A DNA stretch of 64,000 nucleotides from Heterohyrax brucei (Eukaryota; Chordata; Mammalia; Hyracoidea; Procaviidae), in the NCBI GenBank assembly GCA_028571685.1, contig CM053162.1, positions 70,110,351-70,174,350 on the forward strand, in the 5' to 3' direction. Of the stretch, positions 1 through 12,489 are shown piece after piece (the first letter of the stretch is position 1; the number at the start of each line of letters is the position of its first letter). The notes below the pieces were generated by a model. That model ran no database searches. It was not told the origin of the DNA and saw only the letters and a program-made list of their open reading frames with translations. Made by a program: the position numbers and the translations under genes.

Positions 1-469
1 GTTTAGAAGATAAATATTTTAAGACGTTACTGAAAATGACACATCCCTTCCTTTCTGAGAGAGAAACACCAAAAGGATAGAGTTTAAGGCATGTTTGCTT
101 AAACAGCAGCAAAATGTGTACAGAGATCCAGAGCATAATGTCACACACAATGTGAAAGGACTGGACAACTGAGTTGGGCACTTTTATGAAAGGACAAAAG
201 CAAAATAGGGAACAAGAAAGATGTTGACAACAAACTCATTCTGTTCTGTAATATTGCCTTAGACTTGTTCTCTGCTTAAGCCAGAGGGTTTTGTAGGGTC
301 AGTTGGTTCGTGTTATTTGTTGAATAGTTCTCTAGAGCCCTCCGGCCTCACTAGTAAGTATCTGAAGTATTTAATCTAATAGCTTGACAATTTGAGTACT
401 TGCGTCTCAGAAAATACTAACTCCATTGCAACCAAAAAAGAGTAAAAAGTCAAACTCTCAAACAGCTTC

Positions 470-640
470 CAAGCCAAACCCACTGCTATTGAGTAGGGTC
501 CAACTCACAGTGACCCCAACAGGTCAGAGTAGAACTGCCCATTGAGTTTCGAAGGAATGCCTGGTGGACTTGAACTGCCAACCTTTTGTTTAGCAGATGT
601 AACACTTAATTCACTACGCCACCAACTATACCCAGCATGA
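470..640 (-). mobile_element. AfroSINE-type tRNA-derived SINE
   Basis: Full-length-looking SINE on the minus strand. Read on minus, it has a tRNA-like head (A-box-like and B-box-like pol III promoter motifs, the latter resembling AGTTCGAATCC), a middle with the CTCCTTGGAAACTC-type block, and a tail around GAGTCGGA...GACGGCAGTGGG. Here the copy is diverged. Families with this body are known from afrotherians, which drives the organism call. Confidence 0.85.
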
Positions 641-1266
641 CACAGTTATTTATGAAATGTAAGATGCCCCAGCTAAGTCAAGGGGATGTTACAAATAAGC
701 AACACTTATCAAGAACATTCCAATCTCTGAAAGTAAAAGACCCTGTGAACAAATAGATATGCAAATGTCATCTTCAGAAGAGTGATCACTTTCGTAAGTG
801 CTCCGGGAGGCAAAGAAGTTGATGAAACAAAGCCCTCCAGTGACTGGGACAAATAATGTAGAAATAAATGCAAACATTCAGACTGTATTTCCAGACACCT
901 TAAGTCTGACCCTTCAAAGCAACCAAAGAATCCAACCCAATCATTTTAGTTCATTACAGAAATGGACTATTCACCATGGTTGAAAGTGGCCTAAAAATAC
1001 AGCCTTCCAGGTGCTTATAAAAGCGTGTTTTCACAGTAATATCATCTGCAGAAACTGCAAATAAGTGGACAAAAATGTGTACACTCAAAAAGAAAAGATA
1101 CTGTAAAGGTTATCACTAAATTCTGTGATTTCTTCAGATAAGAGAAGTTCCTTAGGAAATATTTTTCTTTACAATGTCAGTAGGTCATATTCTTCCTAGT
1201 TACACCTTCAAGAATTTATCTGTTGAGAAGATTCATGTAATAAAGATGCTCCTATTTGAAATGAGA
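641..1266. other. No gene recognised
   Basis: Unassigned A/T-rich sequence between a SINE and a mariner relic. Two short open frames on opposite strands near 690-980 overlap each other and resemble no protein I know. Confidence 0.6.
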
Positions 1267-1446
1267 TCTGACAATTAAGTTCGTGAACTCATCCTAGAAA
1301 AAGTGCTTTAAAGGTGGACTAGGTACCAGTGTCAGGGCATAGCTTCCCAAGGAGAGTACTTCCAAGGCGATAGCAGTGATATTCTGCAATGAGGTATCTA
1401 GCACTTTTACTTTTTCTAGGATAAGTTCATGAACTTAATCATTCAA
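1267..1446. mobile_element. Short mariner-derived element, internally deleted
   Basis: About 180 bp flanked by inverted ends: the left end reads CTGACAATTAAGTTCGTGAA and the right end is its imperfect reverse complement, including the shared block CATCCTAGAAAAAGTGC. Between them lies only the arm segment seen in the longer copies at 23.0, 28.8, 52.2 and 63.6 kb (the CTTCCCAAGGAGAGTACTT region and the ATATTC...GCAATGAGGTAT block). The transposase remnant is gone, so this is a MITE-sized derivative of the same family. Confidence 0.8.
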
Positions 1447-2171
1447 CCCCTTGTATTACTTCCAACTGCTTTCTGAAAACTTTAGAAACACAAATTGAAC
1501 AAACTACATCTACTCCTCACACAGTGACTATCTCATTATCCAACATTTCCCACTTAGTAGTAGTAAAAAAAAATCTACTGTCCAACTATTTTGCAAATTA
1601 ATGATGTAAGTCCAGTAGTAATCACCACCTAGGTGCAAAGTGAGGGTCATGTTGGATGCGATGGTTAAGGCTGTGTCCAATTTGGCTGGGCCATGATGCT
1701 CATGGTTCGACAGTTACATGGTTATATCATTTGGCAGTTGTGTAATGATGTAGTTAACCTCCTTCTTCTGATACAGTGATTCTCCTTTTTGGCATAACAC
1801 CAATTTTCACATATTGACTTAGTCTTTAGAAACCAACCATGTTGGTAATTGAGGACTCAGTCTACCTGGATACAGAGAAGTTGACTATTTATGAACCATA
1901 GCCATGTCTTATTTTTATAAAAGCTTTATGCTGCACTGCTTAGCCTTGGTTATGCTGCAAAAAGCAGAAACCCCAATTCACAATTGTTTAAACAATTCAA
2001 GATTTCCTTTTCCTAAGAACAAGTAGTCTGAAGGTAAATGGTCCCCACATGGTGGTTCAGCTGCTCAAACATGTCATCAAGGAGCCAAGTTCTTCCTGGT
2101 TTTCTGCTCTTCAATGCTTAACAGGCTGGCCTTTTATCTTAAACTCATCACCTTATGATTAGAAAATAACC
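1447..2171. other. No gene; possible old LTR fragment
   Basis: Mostly unassigned. Around 1655-1790 a stretch containing TTGGCTGGGCCATGAT resembles the 5' part of the LTR family found elsewhere in this window, but the match is too diverged to bound confidently. Confidence 0.35.
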
Positions 2172-2726
2172 TGCATCACGAATTGAATCACGTCCCCCCA
2201 AAAATATGTGAAATAATTTGGCTGGGTCATGATTTCTACTATTATGTGGTTGTCCTCCTTTTTGTGATTTTCTTGTTGTAAATCTTAATCCCTGCCTGTG
2301 GTCAATATGGCAAGACTGGTTAAAAAGGACTAGGGTGGGACTGCAATATATTTACTAAGGTCACCTTCCTGATCCAAGGTAAAGGGAGTTCCCCTGAGGT
2401 GTGGATGGCACCACATTTTATCCTATAGGAGAAGATAAGAAAGGGAAGCAAGCGGAGATTTCAGGACCCCATACCACCAAGAGAGCAGCGCTGGAAGCAG
2501 AATGTGTGCTTTGGACCTGTGCTTCCTGGGCTGAGATGCTCCCAGACCAAGGGAAGACTGATGACAGGGACCTTCCTCCAGAGCCAACAGTGAGAGAAGC
2601 CCCTCCCCTGGAGCCGATGCCCTGATTCAGACTTCTAGTCTACTGGACTGTGGGAGAATAAATTTTTCTTTGTTGAACCATCCACTTATGGTATTTCTGT
2701 TGGAGCAGCACTAAAAGACTAAGACA
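2172..2726 (+). mobile_element. Solo LTR, MaLR/ERVL-like
   Basis: About 555 bp, same family as the LTRs at 44.4, 54.1 and 57.9 kb (plus) and 22.3, 39.5 and 51.6 kb (minus). Starts near a degenerate TG...AATTGAAT...GTCCCCCC block and ends near CACTAAAAGACTAAGACA. Near the 3' end is AATAAATTTTT, a likely polyadenylation signal, followed by the CCATCCACTT...GGTATTTCTGTTGGAGCAGC block. No internal retroviral genes flank it. The 74-codon open frame at 2401-2625 lies inside the LTR and is not taken as a gene. Confidence 0.75.
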
Positions 2727-4234
2727 GTCTGCTGCACCTCTGGACATCACATCTGTATTCAAAGCAGAAAAAAGTAGTGAGCAAAGGGACAGCCGTGATC
2801 TTGATTACTCTGTCTTTCAGGAAGGTAAAACCGTAACCAGGAACACTCAGTCTCATTGGTAAGAGCTGGTTCATGTGGACCTTTAGGTACAAGGACAGAC
2901 GGTGAGTGGCTGACGGGGCACACTATCACCTGAAATACGACTGAGGCTCTCCTAGCAAGGAAGCATGGGAAAGAAAATGGATTGTGGGCAGGTCACTGCC
3001 TGAGTTGCTACGTTTGTCTAACCCACTAATTTTCAAAAGGTTTCAAGGTTTAAAGGAAATAATAAAAGAAAAAAACAAACATAGACTGTCGTAAAACGAT
3101 ATCTGCCTCCAAATAAAAATGTTTACTATGATCGTGAACTTCTGTGGTGTTTCTAGATCTCATTATGGGTAATCTAAACACTGTAGATACATACACATCC
3201 TAGGAATTATTAAGCTATTTTAATGACTTCAACTTTGTATGAGTTTATTAAGTTTATAAAGGTCATACCACGAGAAGAGGGTGGCATCTAGTAAAATGTT
3301 CTGTCTGGAAGAAGTAATAAAATATTTCTCATTTACTATGTAGATAAAAATCATAAAATAAAACCTTATTCGCATCAGTCTCTTTTACTGGTACTTAACT
3401 CCTCTGTTGCAGAGAAGTTTGTGAAGATAATTCTAGGAAAATCTTCTACAATTCTAGGGTAGAGGGACAGAACACGCACTAGCCTCAGGTCAGTTTATTT
3501 GGCTTTTATTGTATGTCCCTTTTAGGATTTGGGGGCTGCAACTAGGCAGCTCTGTGTGTCGATCTACAAGAGTCTCCTTTATAGGAAGGGCTTATGGCAT
3601 TTGTGTTTTGGAGAAATGACCTGAAAGTAATAAAAATAAATTTCAACAATGAAAGAAAGAGGGTAGATTCCACCATGGATTCTAATGCAAGTCGGAGGAC
3701 GTCAATGAGGCGCTAAGTATCTTCACTGAACACACTTAAACCCATTATTGGCATGTCGTGACCCCGGAAAAGCTTCTTTAAAAAAGAATGATTTTCTTCA
3801 GTACCTTTGGTTTCTGGCACTGTCATTTATCATTTACACCCAACCACCCATCCATTCATTCAAAAAGCACCCATCATGTACCAGCCACGAGGTGAGCACT
3901 GTGCTGTGCTGTGGAGACACAGAAGGAAGTGAGATGTCACTGGCTTTCCAGTCCCCCAATACCCACTGAGGGCCTCCAGTTCACAAACCATCTAAGTCAA
4001 TAGCCCTGTGTCCAGTCACATTCCACAACTCTCATACATACAGACTTTTCTGCCATGAAAAACTATGGATTCAGGAAAAAAAAGAAATGGTAGAAATGGG
4101 CAGTTTCCTTCCCCAGAGAAAGTTCTGATATTAAATTAAGGTCATAATATTTTCCCAATTATATTCAATGCTGCGCAGTTTTGAGTAAGTATTACAATGT
4201 GCTAGCTCCTTTGCCAAATAATTAATTATCCCAA
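2727..4234. other. No gene; possible L2-like scrap near 3840-3960
   Basis: Unassigned apart from a stretch with CATTCATTCAAAAAGCACCC and GTACCAGCCACGAGGTGAGC, which resembles the motif 'attcattcaacaaacattta...gtgccaggcactgtgct' of old mammalian LINE/SINE remnants. The AT-rich part at 3000-3400 shows nothing recognisable. Confidence 0.4.
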
Positions 4235-4312
4235 TAGCTCCACACTCTGTGGAGCAGTTCTACTCCATCCTATAGGATCACGATGAGTCAGAATTGACAG
4301 CAGGGGGTTTGG
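4235..4312 (+). mobile_element. AfroSINE tail fragment
   Basis: Only the 3' half is present: GCAGTTCTACTC, CCTATAGGATCACGATGAG, TCAGAATTGACAGCAGGGGG. The tRNA-like head is missing. Confidence 0.75.
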
Positions 4313-5164
4313 TGTAACACTGGTCTCTTAACGAATGCTAGGCCACACACCTGACTCTCGTGTAAGCCGCAAAAAGGAAATCAAGGCTACATTTTCCCCA
4401 TACTAGGACTTCTCCATCTTCCCTCACAGACAGCACTCTGTTCAACCCGTATTTGTCTACATTCCTCAGACACAGAGGAATGTTACTGTACATGAAATAC
4501 ACGGAAAAGTGGAGGGGGAAAAAAATACAAGTTAAGCTAATCAAATCTTAAAAAAGTAAGAGGGAAACTTAGGCTATGATTTTTTTTTTTTCTAAAATAG
4601 AGGTGATGAAGTTTCAATTCTCCAGCTCACTTATTTGGGGATCTCAATCAAATAGATCACAGTTAAGAAGTAAGAGAAAGCAAGCAAAAATGCCTATGAC
4701 CAGCTGAAATAAGTGTCTTATGCTCTGTGCTCTTTGACCCTCACCCTGTTCCTAAAAACACTGCTTTTACATATAGTGCTAGCAGGCTTAGTTGTTTGGT
4801 TTTGTAGCCATCAGAACATTAGACTTCAAAAATCAGAAAAGGGTAACGGTAGCTAGTTTGGGAAAGACAATCATGGAAAGAAGAATGAGAAGTGACAGCT
4901 GCCTGGAAGCCTGTTTTTGAGTGTGAAGATCAAAAACTGAGCAAAAATAGACACAGAAACTCAAAATCACTACAGATGGGGCTGTAGGACAAATATCCTT
5001 CATGCTTCATAGTCCCTGAGGGGCTATGATTCATATGACAACACTGGATTATCAAGAACAGCTTGAAATAGATTTAATATCCTCCACTGAGGGAGGAAAG
5101 TTTGTGATAATACATGTACATAGTGCAACACAAAATGCCCAAATCAAGAAAAGTTGCACCAGAT
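4313..5164. other. No gene recognised
   Basis: Unassigned sequence with homopolymer runs. No repeat family, exon or RNA gene is apparent. Confidence 0.55.
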
Positions 5165-5310
5165 GGTGGAGGTGGACTCCGACTTGGATGGAGTTCTGCC
5201 CCTTCCTCCGCTATAATCTTGGACAGTTGCTTAACCTCTCTGAACTCCAGCTCCTTTTCTGTAAAGTTAGCATATTACTGCTTAGTTCTTACATTTAGAA
5301 GAATTAAATA
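5165..5310 (+). mobile_element. MIR SINE fragment
   Basis: Matches the MIR pattern in order: GGACTCCGACTTGGATGG, TCTGCC, then TTGGACAGTTGCTTAACCTC, TCTGAACTCCAG and a diverged CTTTTCTGTAAAGTTAGCAT. MIRs are old, pan-mammalian tRNA-derived SINEs, which fits the divergence. Confidence 0.7.
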
Positions 5311-5359
5311 TATCAAGGTTTATTATGCATGGCAAGTAACACACAATGTTGTGTGTTGT

Positions 5360-5550
5360 CGAGAGACTCCACTAGAATTGACAGCAGAAGAACCTACCAC
5401 CAATGACCACTCTGCTAGGGAACACAACACACAGTCCCTGACAGAGCAGGAGAAAACTGGGGTATGGAACTCAAATTCTAGTAAAAGACCAGACTTAATG
5501 GTCTGACTGATACTGCAGGAACTCAAGACATTTCCCCTAGTCTGCATATT
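5360..5550 (+). mobile_element. L1 3' region fragment, sense
   Basis: Shares blocks such as AACACAACACACAGTCCCTG, AAAGACCAGACTTAATGGTC and TCTGACTGATACTG with the L1 3' regions found in reverse at 9.95-10.3 kb and 34.9-35.1 kb. The 130-codon open frame starting at 5114 runs through this fragment and is not a gene. Confidence 0.65.
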
Positions 5551-6951
5551 AACCCAGAATTAAACCCACTTCCAAAGCCAGTTCTGCAGAAGAAGAACAG
5601 ACTGGAGTGTAAGACATAAGATGATACCTGTGAAGAGTGTGCTTCTTGGTTCAAGACACATAATTCTTCTTAGATACGCAAGAGCAAACGGGCAGCTCCC
5701 ATCCAGAGGCCAGACGATAAGGCAGAGAGAGATGAGAACTGGTTGAATGGACTCGGAAAATCTGGGTTGGTAAGGAGGAATGTCCAGTCACGTTATAGAG
5801 AGAGCAACTAAGGTCACACAACAGTGTGTGTATAAATGTCTGTGTGAGAAACTAACAAGTTGTGAGCTTTCACCTCAAGCACAAAAAGTAATAATAATAT
5901 CAGTTTTCTTCATTTCCCATTAAAGGGTCAACTTTATTAATATGAGAAGTTCATTCCCGGAACGACTTGTTCTATTAAAATGCTACAGTGTAGGCTGCTG
6001 CTGTTACTAGAAACACTCATTTAAATCATCAACTAAACCCCAAGTGATAAGGTAAGGTGGCCAGTTCATCAGGCTTGCCTGAACCCACTGGAAAGTTGTT
6101 CTGCCTCCTGTATCAAAAATCTCTGTACCTCCAGTTTCTCTTGCCATTCCTTAGTCCAGCCCAGTGTCTGCTGTGCTGTAGCCAGTGATTTCACACCTAG
6201 GAATAGTTGCTACTGCCTCTGTTTCCTCCTGCTTAATGAGGAAAAAAACAGCAGAGATGAGCGAGCTGTGGGTGTAATTTGCGGGCAAAACTGATCAAAT
6301 TGGCATTCCTTTGTAGGGAATTCTGGATGTCTTGGAGACTCTAATTAGGAACAGGCCTGAAGGACCAGCAAAGGCTGTCAGGAACCACAACCGGAGGGGT
6401 GGAGCTGAAGCAAGCATGTCAGTGAAATGTTGGCGTCTATTTGACAGAGATCCCCTCCTGCCCGCTGTGTAAAGAATCATCTTCGTTAATTCCCTTTCAC
6501 TGTAATTGGTTCTTTCAGATACTTTTTTGCCCTCCTTCAATATTGTCTACGCTTCCTTGCAGCTCTCATGACCGGCCAAAGCTTTTGAGAGACGCCAAAA
6601 GAAAGGGGAGGCCTTGTCAACTTTGGAAAGCGCTTGGACTTCTCATGCCATAAAGTTATTACTACGTCGATCAATCGGAGGACACTGGAACCTGTCTTTA
6701 CGTCTTCTCCCTGATGCAGCTGCCTCATTAGTATGTGTGAGAGAGAAAAGGAGAAAGAGAGACAGAGAGAATCCAAGACACAGAGCTGGCTCTACCAATT
6801 CATCAGTTAGTCTCCTAAATGTTCTACAGTCCAAAGGGATTTGTAAAGCAGTTGGGAGTTAAGCCAAGCCATTCACTTTAAAGGAAGATTTTTCAGGCAG
6901 TTTCTTCATAAATCTTACCAGTATTGAGCACGTTCAAAAACTGTAAAGAAT
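5551..6951. other. No gene recognised
   Basis: Unassigned. Overlapping short frames on both strands at 6295-6862 look like chance open frames; none resembles a known domain. Confidence 0.5.
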
Positions 6952-7165
6952 CAGGGGCTGGCAAACTACAGCCTGCAGTCCAAATTCGGTAGAATGTCTG
7001 CTTTGTAAATAAAGTTTTATTGACACGTCAGCTGGCTTACATGTGCGTTGTCTACGGCTCCTTTTGCACTGCAATGGCAGAATTGAACAGAGACCATTGC
7101 AACAGGGACCATCTCCCTCACAAAGCTGAAAACACTATCTGGCCCGTCACAGAAAGCTATCCAGC
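6952..7165 (+). mobile_element. Old hAT-Charlie-type MER relic
   Basis: Begins CAGGGGCTGGCAAACTACAG and continues with TAAATAAAGTTTTATTGACA, GTCTACGGCTCCTTTTGCAC and ATCTGGCCCGTCACAGAAAG, the characteristic blocks of a common mammalian non-autonomous hAT element. The right terminal repeat is worn away. I do not assign the exact MER name. Confidence 0.7.
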
Positions 7166-7491
7166 ACATGCTATAGTTCAGAGGTTATCCCAATGCAATC
7201 TGGGAGTTGAAAAGGAAATGCCCTGAAAAGCGGAAGTAAAACATTGATGGTTCTGTTTCTGCTTCTCTTTTCTTGCAAGAGAGGAGGAAGAAGAAATGAC
7301 ACCTATTTGACGCAAGGATTGACCAGGAACTTCCCTCCCACTCCGCCTGTCAGATAGGCACATTTACATACTTTGGGTGAAGTATCTTAGAGAAAGAGCA
7401 AGCTCCCACAGGAGAGAGGGGTCAGTCCCAGCTTACACCCTCACTCATTCACTGAAAGCATAGTGACCTGGTACAGTTTGTGTGCAACTAG

Positions 7492-7657
7492 TTAAACCAA
7501 AAAACCAAACTCGTGAGTGTTAAGTCAATTCCAACTCATAGCAATCCTATAGGCCAGAGTAGAACTGCACCACAGAGTTTCCAAGGAGCACCTGGTGGAT
7601 TTGAATTTCCTGCAGATGTAGTACTCGACTCCTACACCACCAGGGTTTCTGTGTGAC
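7492..7657 (-). mobile_element. AfroSINE
   Basis: Minus-strand copy of the short subfamily; the plus strand shows the tail first (ACCAAACTCG...), then AGTTTCCAAGGAGCACCTGG, and ends with the inverted tRNA-like head CACCACCAGGGTTTC. Part of the B-box region is deleted. Confidence 0.85.
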
Positions 7658-8095
7658 TATTTGAGCTGATCCAGACCAATCCTGACAAAATAGTCACTGT
7701 AAAATATTCCAGCAAAGAAGCAACAAATAGAATTCTAATCATGCAAACACAAGTGCATAACAAGGAAACAGCAGAGATGACACTTTCCATCCCTCATCAG
7801 CTATGATACTAAGTAAAAATAATGACAATCTAAACAAGTTTGACAAAAAGTCAACCTAATCAGTCAGAAGTTTCAAGAAGGCTATTTCAAACACAAATTG
7901 GCAACCTCAGCCATCTCTGATGGAAGTCACTCTGTGTGTATGTTGTGCCATAAGAAATCAGAAAATTGCAATAGTGTGAAACCATCGTGCTTACCAAAAT
8001 AGTAAGAAAACACAGTTTAGTTTATATTTACCTCCTTCTATTTTATTTTTGCTTTGTAGCACATTTTATAATGTACTTAATTTCAATACAAAAAA
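7658..8095. other. No gene recognised
   Basis: Unassigned A/T-rich sequence ending in a run of A at about 8090-8101. Confidence 0.55.
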
Positions 8096-8099
8096 AAAA

Positions 8100-8320
8100 A
8101 ACAAACCCACAATCATAGAATTGGTTCCAACTCATAGCCCTCTATACAAGAAAAACAAAAAAACACTGCCATCAACTTGGTTCTGACTCATAGCAACCCT
8201 ACAGAGAGGACAGCCTAATACCGCCCCATAGGATTTCCAAGGAGCAGCTGGAGGACTCAGATTGCTGACCTTTTTGGTTAGCAACTACCGCTCTTCAGCA
8301 CAACCACAGCGCGCATGACA
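8100..8320 (-). mobile_element. AfroSINE with an extra partial tail copy
   Basis: A full minus-strand SINE occupies about 8160-8320. Directly before it, 8102-8145 holds a second partial tail (AAACCCACAATCATAGAATT, GGTTCCAACTCATAGC). The partial copy could be an older SINE or a tail duplication made at integration. Confidence 0.75.
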
Positions 8321-9004
8321 CCACGATGGTTTCCACAGGCAGCGCAGTGCGTGCTAACATGCTGTGTAAAACGAAAAACCAAGAAAACACACGAACTTCC
8401 ATGAGTGCTCAGATTTTCATTTTGTATGGACTGAGTGCATGATCCAGAGTTTCTGTGCTTCCACTGTGGAAGGTGCGAAAGGGACAGGTAAGTGGTCTCT
8501 TGTCGAGACCTCTGTTGGCTGGGAATCTTCCCAAAGAGAAATTTAACCAGAGGGAGGTTGGCTAAAATCAAGACTACAGAAGTAAACTTTGCCCCTATTA
8601 AAACAAAATCACTGGATCTTTCTTTAGAGGGTTTTATTCCCCCCACCACCAAAATGAGGAGGGATGGTTTACATGGACTCAGATTTGACCAATTATTGTC
8701 GGTGAGAGGGAATTACATTTTGAAAGCCAAGGAAATTAAATAAAGCCAAACATCTGTAACTGTTAGCAAAGATGAGTTTTAAGGGATTCTCAGTGTGTCA
8801 TACCAAGTGAAGGGTGAGCAAAGAAAGAGAACTGCTAACAAGGAGTCCAAAGAAACAATCTAACTGTACTTGGAAAATTAAACATCTCCTTTGCATCAGC
8901 TAGTCTTCGTTGTTTTAAATGAGTTGGCATGCTTTTTTTTTCGTTTCTTACACAAATTCTTCATATTCTTAACTCGTAGAGCAAACTGAGACAATTAGGA
9001 CCAA
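8321..9004. other. No gene recognised
   Basis: The 124-codon minus frame at 8278-8652 starts inside flanking DNA and runs into the SINE head; no domain is visible. Rest unassigned. Confidence 0.5.
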
Positions 9005-9594
9005 AGAGAAAGCACATGTGTTAACAGCACCTACTGTCTGCCTGGAATTACTCAAAGTTTATCTATTTCATACACATTACAACCTGCATTCTTTTTTTAG
9101 CCAATTCATATTTTTTATGTAGATACTTCAGTGACTTGATGATAAACTTCGTGTGGCATGGCCGTTGTCACTCTCCTTTTCTAATTTCACCACCGTTAAC
9201 ATCAAATCAGTGTCCCCAAAGCCAATAATTTTCTAACCCACCACCCCCACCACTCCTCACCCATCTCTACTGACTACTAACAAGCCTTGGTCCTACGTAT
9301 TTGCCTACTTCCTGTAAGTGAGACCACGGAGCATTTGTCCTTTTGTGACCGACTTGTTTCACTCAGTGTAGTGTTTTCCAGGTTCATCTGTGTCACAGAG
9401 TGCATCAGAACTCCATTTCTCTTTATGGTTAACTAGTAAGTCCTTTCTTAGTATACACCACTTTGCTTATCCATTCATCCACAAGCCTTCCTTTTTTTAA
9501 AAAAAAAAAAAAATAGATTTACATGGTGAGGCTGAAAGAGTCTAAGCAGCTTGGTCAAGATCACCTGGCCAATAAGTGGGAGACTAAGATTTTT
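9005..9594 (-). mobile_element. MIR (minus) split by an old antisense L1
   Basis: MIR-like pieces lie at 9005-9095 (CACCTACTGTCTGCCTGGAA) and 9525-9594 (CTTGGTCAAGATCACCTGGC, AATAAGTGGGAGAC). Between them, about 9110-9510 resembles the 3' end of an old L1 in reverse: TAAGTGAGACCACGGAGCAT, TTTCACTCAGTGTAGTG, CTTATCCATTCATCCAC. The final MIR part resumes after the younger L1, near 15468-15520. Confidence 0.6.
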
Positions 9595-11429
9595 TTTTAT
9601 GGCTATAACGTAATTTATTTATTTTTTATTGTGATCAAGTGAAAATTTACAACCCAGGTCACTTTGTCATATGAAACCTCGAGCACCTTTCCACTCTGCA
9701 GTTCTATTTGCTCTCTTCCCACTGTGACAGCATACTCTTCTTTTCCACTCTTTACTGCCAGTATCCACTCAGTCAACAGTTGTCCCCTGTTCTCCACCCT
9801 CTCCTCTCCCTTCCAAAGAGAAACCAGTAGGTCAGCCAAGTATACATGTTGAACCATAAAGTGCACATACCACCTGCATTGCTCTGTATCCCCGAGTCGA
9901 GTCCATTCTTTGTCTAAAGTGTTGGCTTCTGTACTGGTTTCTGCTCTGGGCCAGCAGCAAGACTAGGGGCTACATTCTCAGGGCACCCTCGAGGATGTCA
10001 GACCATCAAGTCTGGTCTTTTGATAGAGTTCTGGATCTGCACCCCCCTTTCTCTCATGCTATGTCAGGGACTCTGCATTATGTTCCCTGTCAGGGCAGTC
10101 TTCGGTGGTGGCCGGGTACCATCCAGCTGACATAGTCTCCCAGTCATGCAGGTTCTTCTGTCTCCTGGGCTCATTTTTCCTTATGTCATTGATGTTCTCA
10201 GTTTTCATCTGTTCCAGGTGGATTGGGACCAGTTGATGTTCCTCAGATGGCAGTTTGCAGGCTGTTAAAAACCCAGATGCCACTCACCAATGTGCAGTGC
10301 AAAAAACTCTTAGACTAGTTATGCCAATTGACCTCAATGGTCCCCAGAACCCTATACCTGCTACTCTGTCCTATGGAATGTTGGACTGAATTCGTTCACG
10401 GAGTAAACCAGCTGACCTGCCTTTTACTGCATGCTGTCACTTCCTTCACCTAATCAAAGTCCCATCGACTATCTAATCTATGAATAATCCTCTCTCCTTC
10501 CCCACCCTGGTAGCCGTCAAAGAATATTTCCTTCTGTGCATAAGTCTTGTTAAGTCCTTATAATAATGGTCTCGTACAACACTTGTTCTTTTGCAGCTGG
10601 CTGATTTCCCTCAGCATAATGTCTTCCAGTTGATTCCTAAAATCATCATTGTTCTTTACCGTCGCATAGTGTTCCATTGTGTATATGCACCCAGGTTTGT
10701 TTATCCATTCCTCTGTTGATGAGCATCAAGGTCGATTCTATCTTTTTGCTGTTGTGGACAGTACTTCAAGAAACATTCATGTGCATGTATCTGTTCCTGT
10801 AACAACCCTTATTTCTGTAGGATATACTCATATTCCAAGCGGTGGGACTGCTGGATCATACGGTTTTTCTATTTTTAGCTTTTCAAGAAAGTCAAATTGC
10901 TTTGCAAAGAGGTTGCACCATTTTACACTCCCACCAGCAGTGTAGAAGAGTTTCAGTCTCTCCACAGGCTGTCCAATGTTTGTTGTTTTGTGCTCTTTGG
11001 ATTAGTGCCAACCTTGTTGGGGTGAGATGGTACCTCATTATAGTTTTGATTTGGATTTCTCTAGTCACTAATGATCATGAGCATTTCCTCATGTGTCTTT
11101 TGGCTGCCTGGACTTCTTTTTTGGAGAAGTGTCTGTCCGTATTCTTTGCCTACTGTTTAATTGAGTATTTATCTTTTTCTTGTTGTTATTTTGAAGTACC
11201 CTGTAGATTATGGAGATCAGACATTCATCCTGTACATGGTTGTCAAATATTTTTCCCATTCTGTAGGCGTTTTTTTAGTCTCTTGATAAGGTCTTCAGAC
11301 GAGCGTAACGGTTTAAATTTTAGCAGTTCCCACTTATCTGTTTTTCCTTCTGCTATTTGAGCTTTGTTGATAATATTTTGTGGTCTGTTTAAGCTGTGGA
11401 TTAGAGCTTCTACTGTTGTGTCTTCCATC

Positions 11430-12405
11430 TTTTTATGATGTTCCCAGAGTCACTTAATATTTTCCCTGTAGAGTGCAACACTACTGAAACTCAAGACTTG
11501 AATTTATTCTTCAGTTCTTTCAGTTTCAGAAATGCAGAATATGTTCTTTCTTTTTGGTTTCCTATTTCCAGCTCTTTGCATATGTCATTATAATAATTTA
11601 TTTTGTCTTCTTGAGCTGCACTTTGAAATCTTCTGTTCAGTTCTTTTACTTCATCATTCCTCCCTTTTGCTTTAGCTGCTTGACGTTTAAGAGTAAGTTT
11701 CAGTCTCTTCTGACATCCAGTTTGGTCTTCTTTTTCTTTCCTGTCCTTTTAATGACCTCTTCCGTTCTTCATGGAAGACGTCTTCAATGTAATCACACAA
11801 TTCATCTGGTTTTCAGTCATTAGACTTCAGCACGTCAAATCTGTTCTTGATATGGTCTCTAAGTTCAGGTGAGATACACTTAAGATCATACTTTGGCTCT
11901 CGTGGACATGTTCTAATTTTCTTCAGTTTCAGTTTGAATTTGCATATGAGCAATTGATGATCCGTGCCAAAGTCAGAACCTGGTCTTGTTCTAACTGCTC
12001 ATATGGAGTTTTTTCATCATCTTTTTCCACAGATGTAGTCAATCTGATTCCTGTGTATTCCATCTGGTAAGGTTCTTATGTACAGTCACTGATTGTATTA
12101 GATAAAAAAGGTATTTGCAGTGAAGTAGTTGTTAGTCTTCCAAAATTCTATCATGAGATCTTCCACATAGTTTCTATCACCAAGGCCATATTTTCCAACT
12201 ATTGATCCTTCTTTGTTTCTGATTTTTGCATTCCAATCACCAGTAATTATCAGTGCATTCTGATTGAATGTGCAATCGTTTTTGGACTGCAGAAGCTGGT
12301 AAAAACTTTCCATTTCTTCATCTTTGGGCTTAGTGGTTGATGCGTAATTTGAATAACAGTCGTATTAACTGGCCTTCCCTGTAGGCGTATGGATATTATT
12401 CAATC
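11430..12405 (-). mobile_element. RTE/BovB-type LINE, inverted 5' portion
   Basis: Minus-strand translation of 12098-12313 shows an apurinic-type endonuclease segment with ITGDWNAK and, 15 residues on, GLGDRN, typical of the single ORF of RTE-clade LINEs. The piece then runs through the endonuclease-RT linker towards 11430. It abuts the sense-oriented 3' portion of the same element type at about 12.4-12.5 kb; see that entry. The extreme 5' end of the element is missing. Confidence 0.88.
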
Positions 12406-12489
12406 TTCCTAGCCTGATCTTTCTCCCTTGACTCAATCTTCCTAGCCTGCCTGCTCTGCCTTTATTCTCTTAGAAGATAGCTACCTGGC

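Noticed and set aside
5338-5357. Perfect 9-bp hairpin AACACACAA/TTGTGTGTT as a regulatory site
   Set aside because: Short CA/TG-type inverted match in low-complexity sequence; no supporting context.
5114-5506. 130-codon plus frame as a small gene
   Set aside because: It runs through a MIR fragment and an L1 3' region fragment.
10842-11360. 172-codon plus frame as a membrane protein
   Set aside because: The hydrophobic translation is the antisense of L1 ORF2 C-terminal coding.
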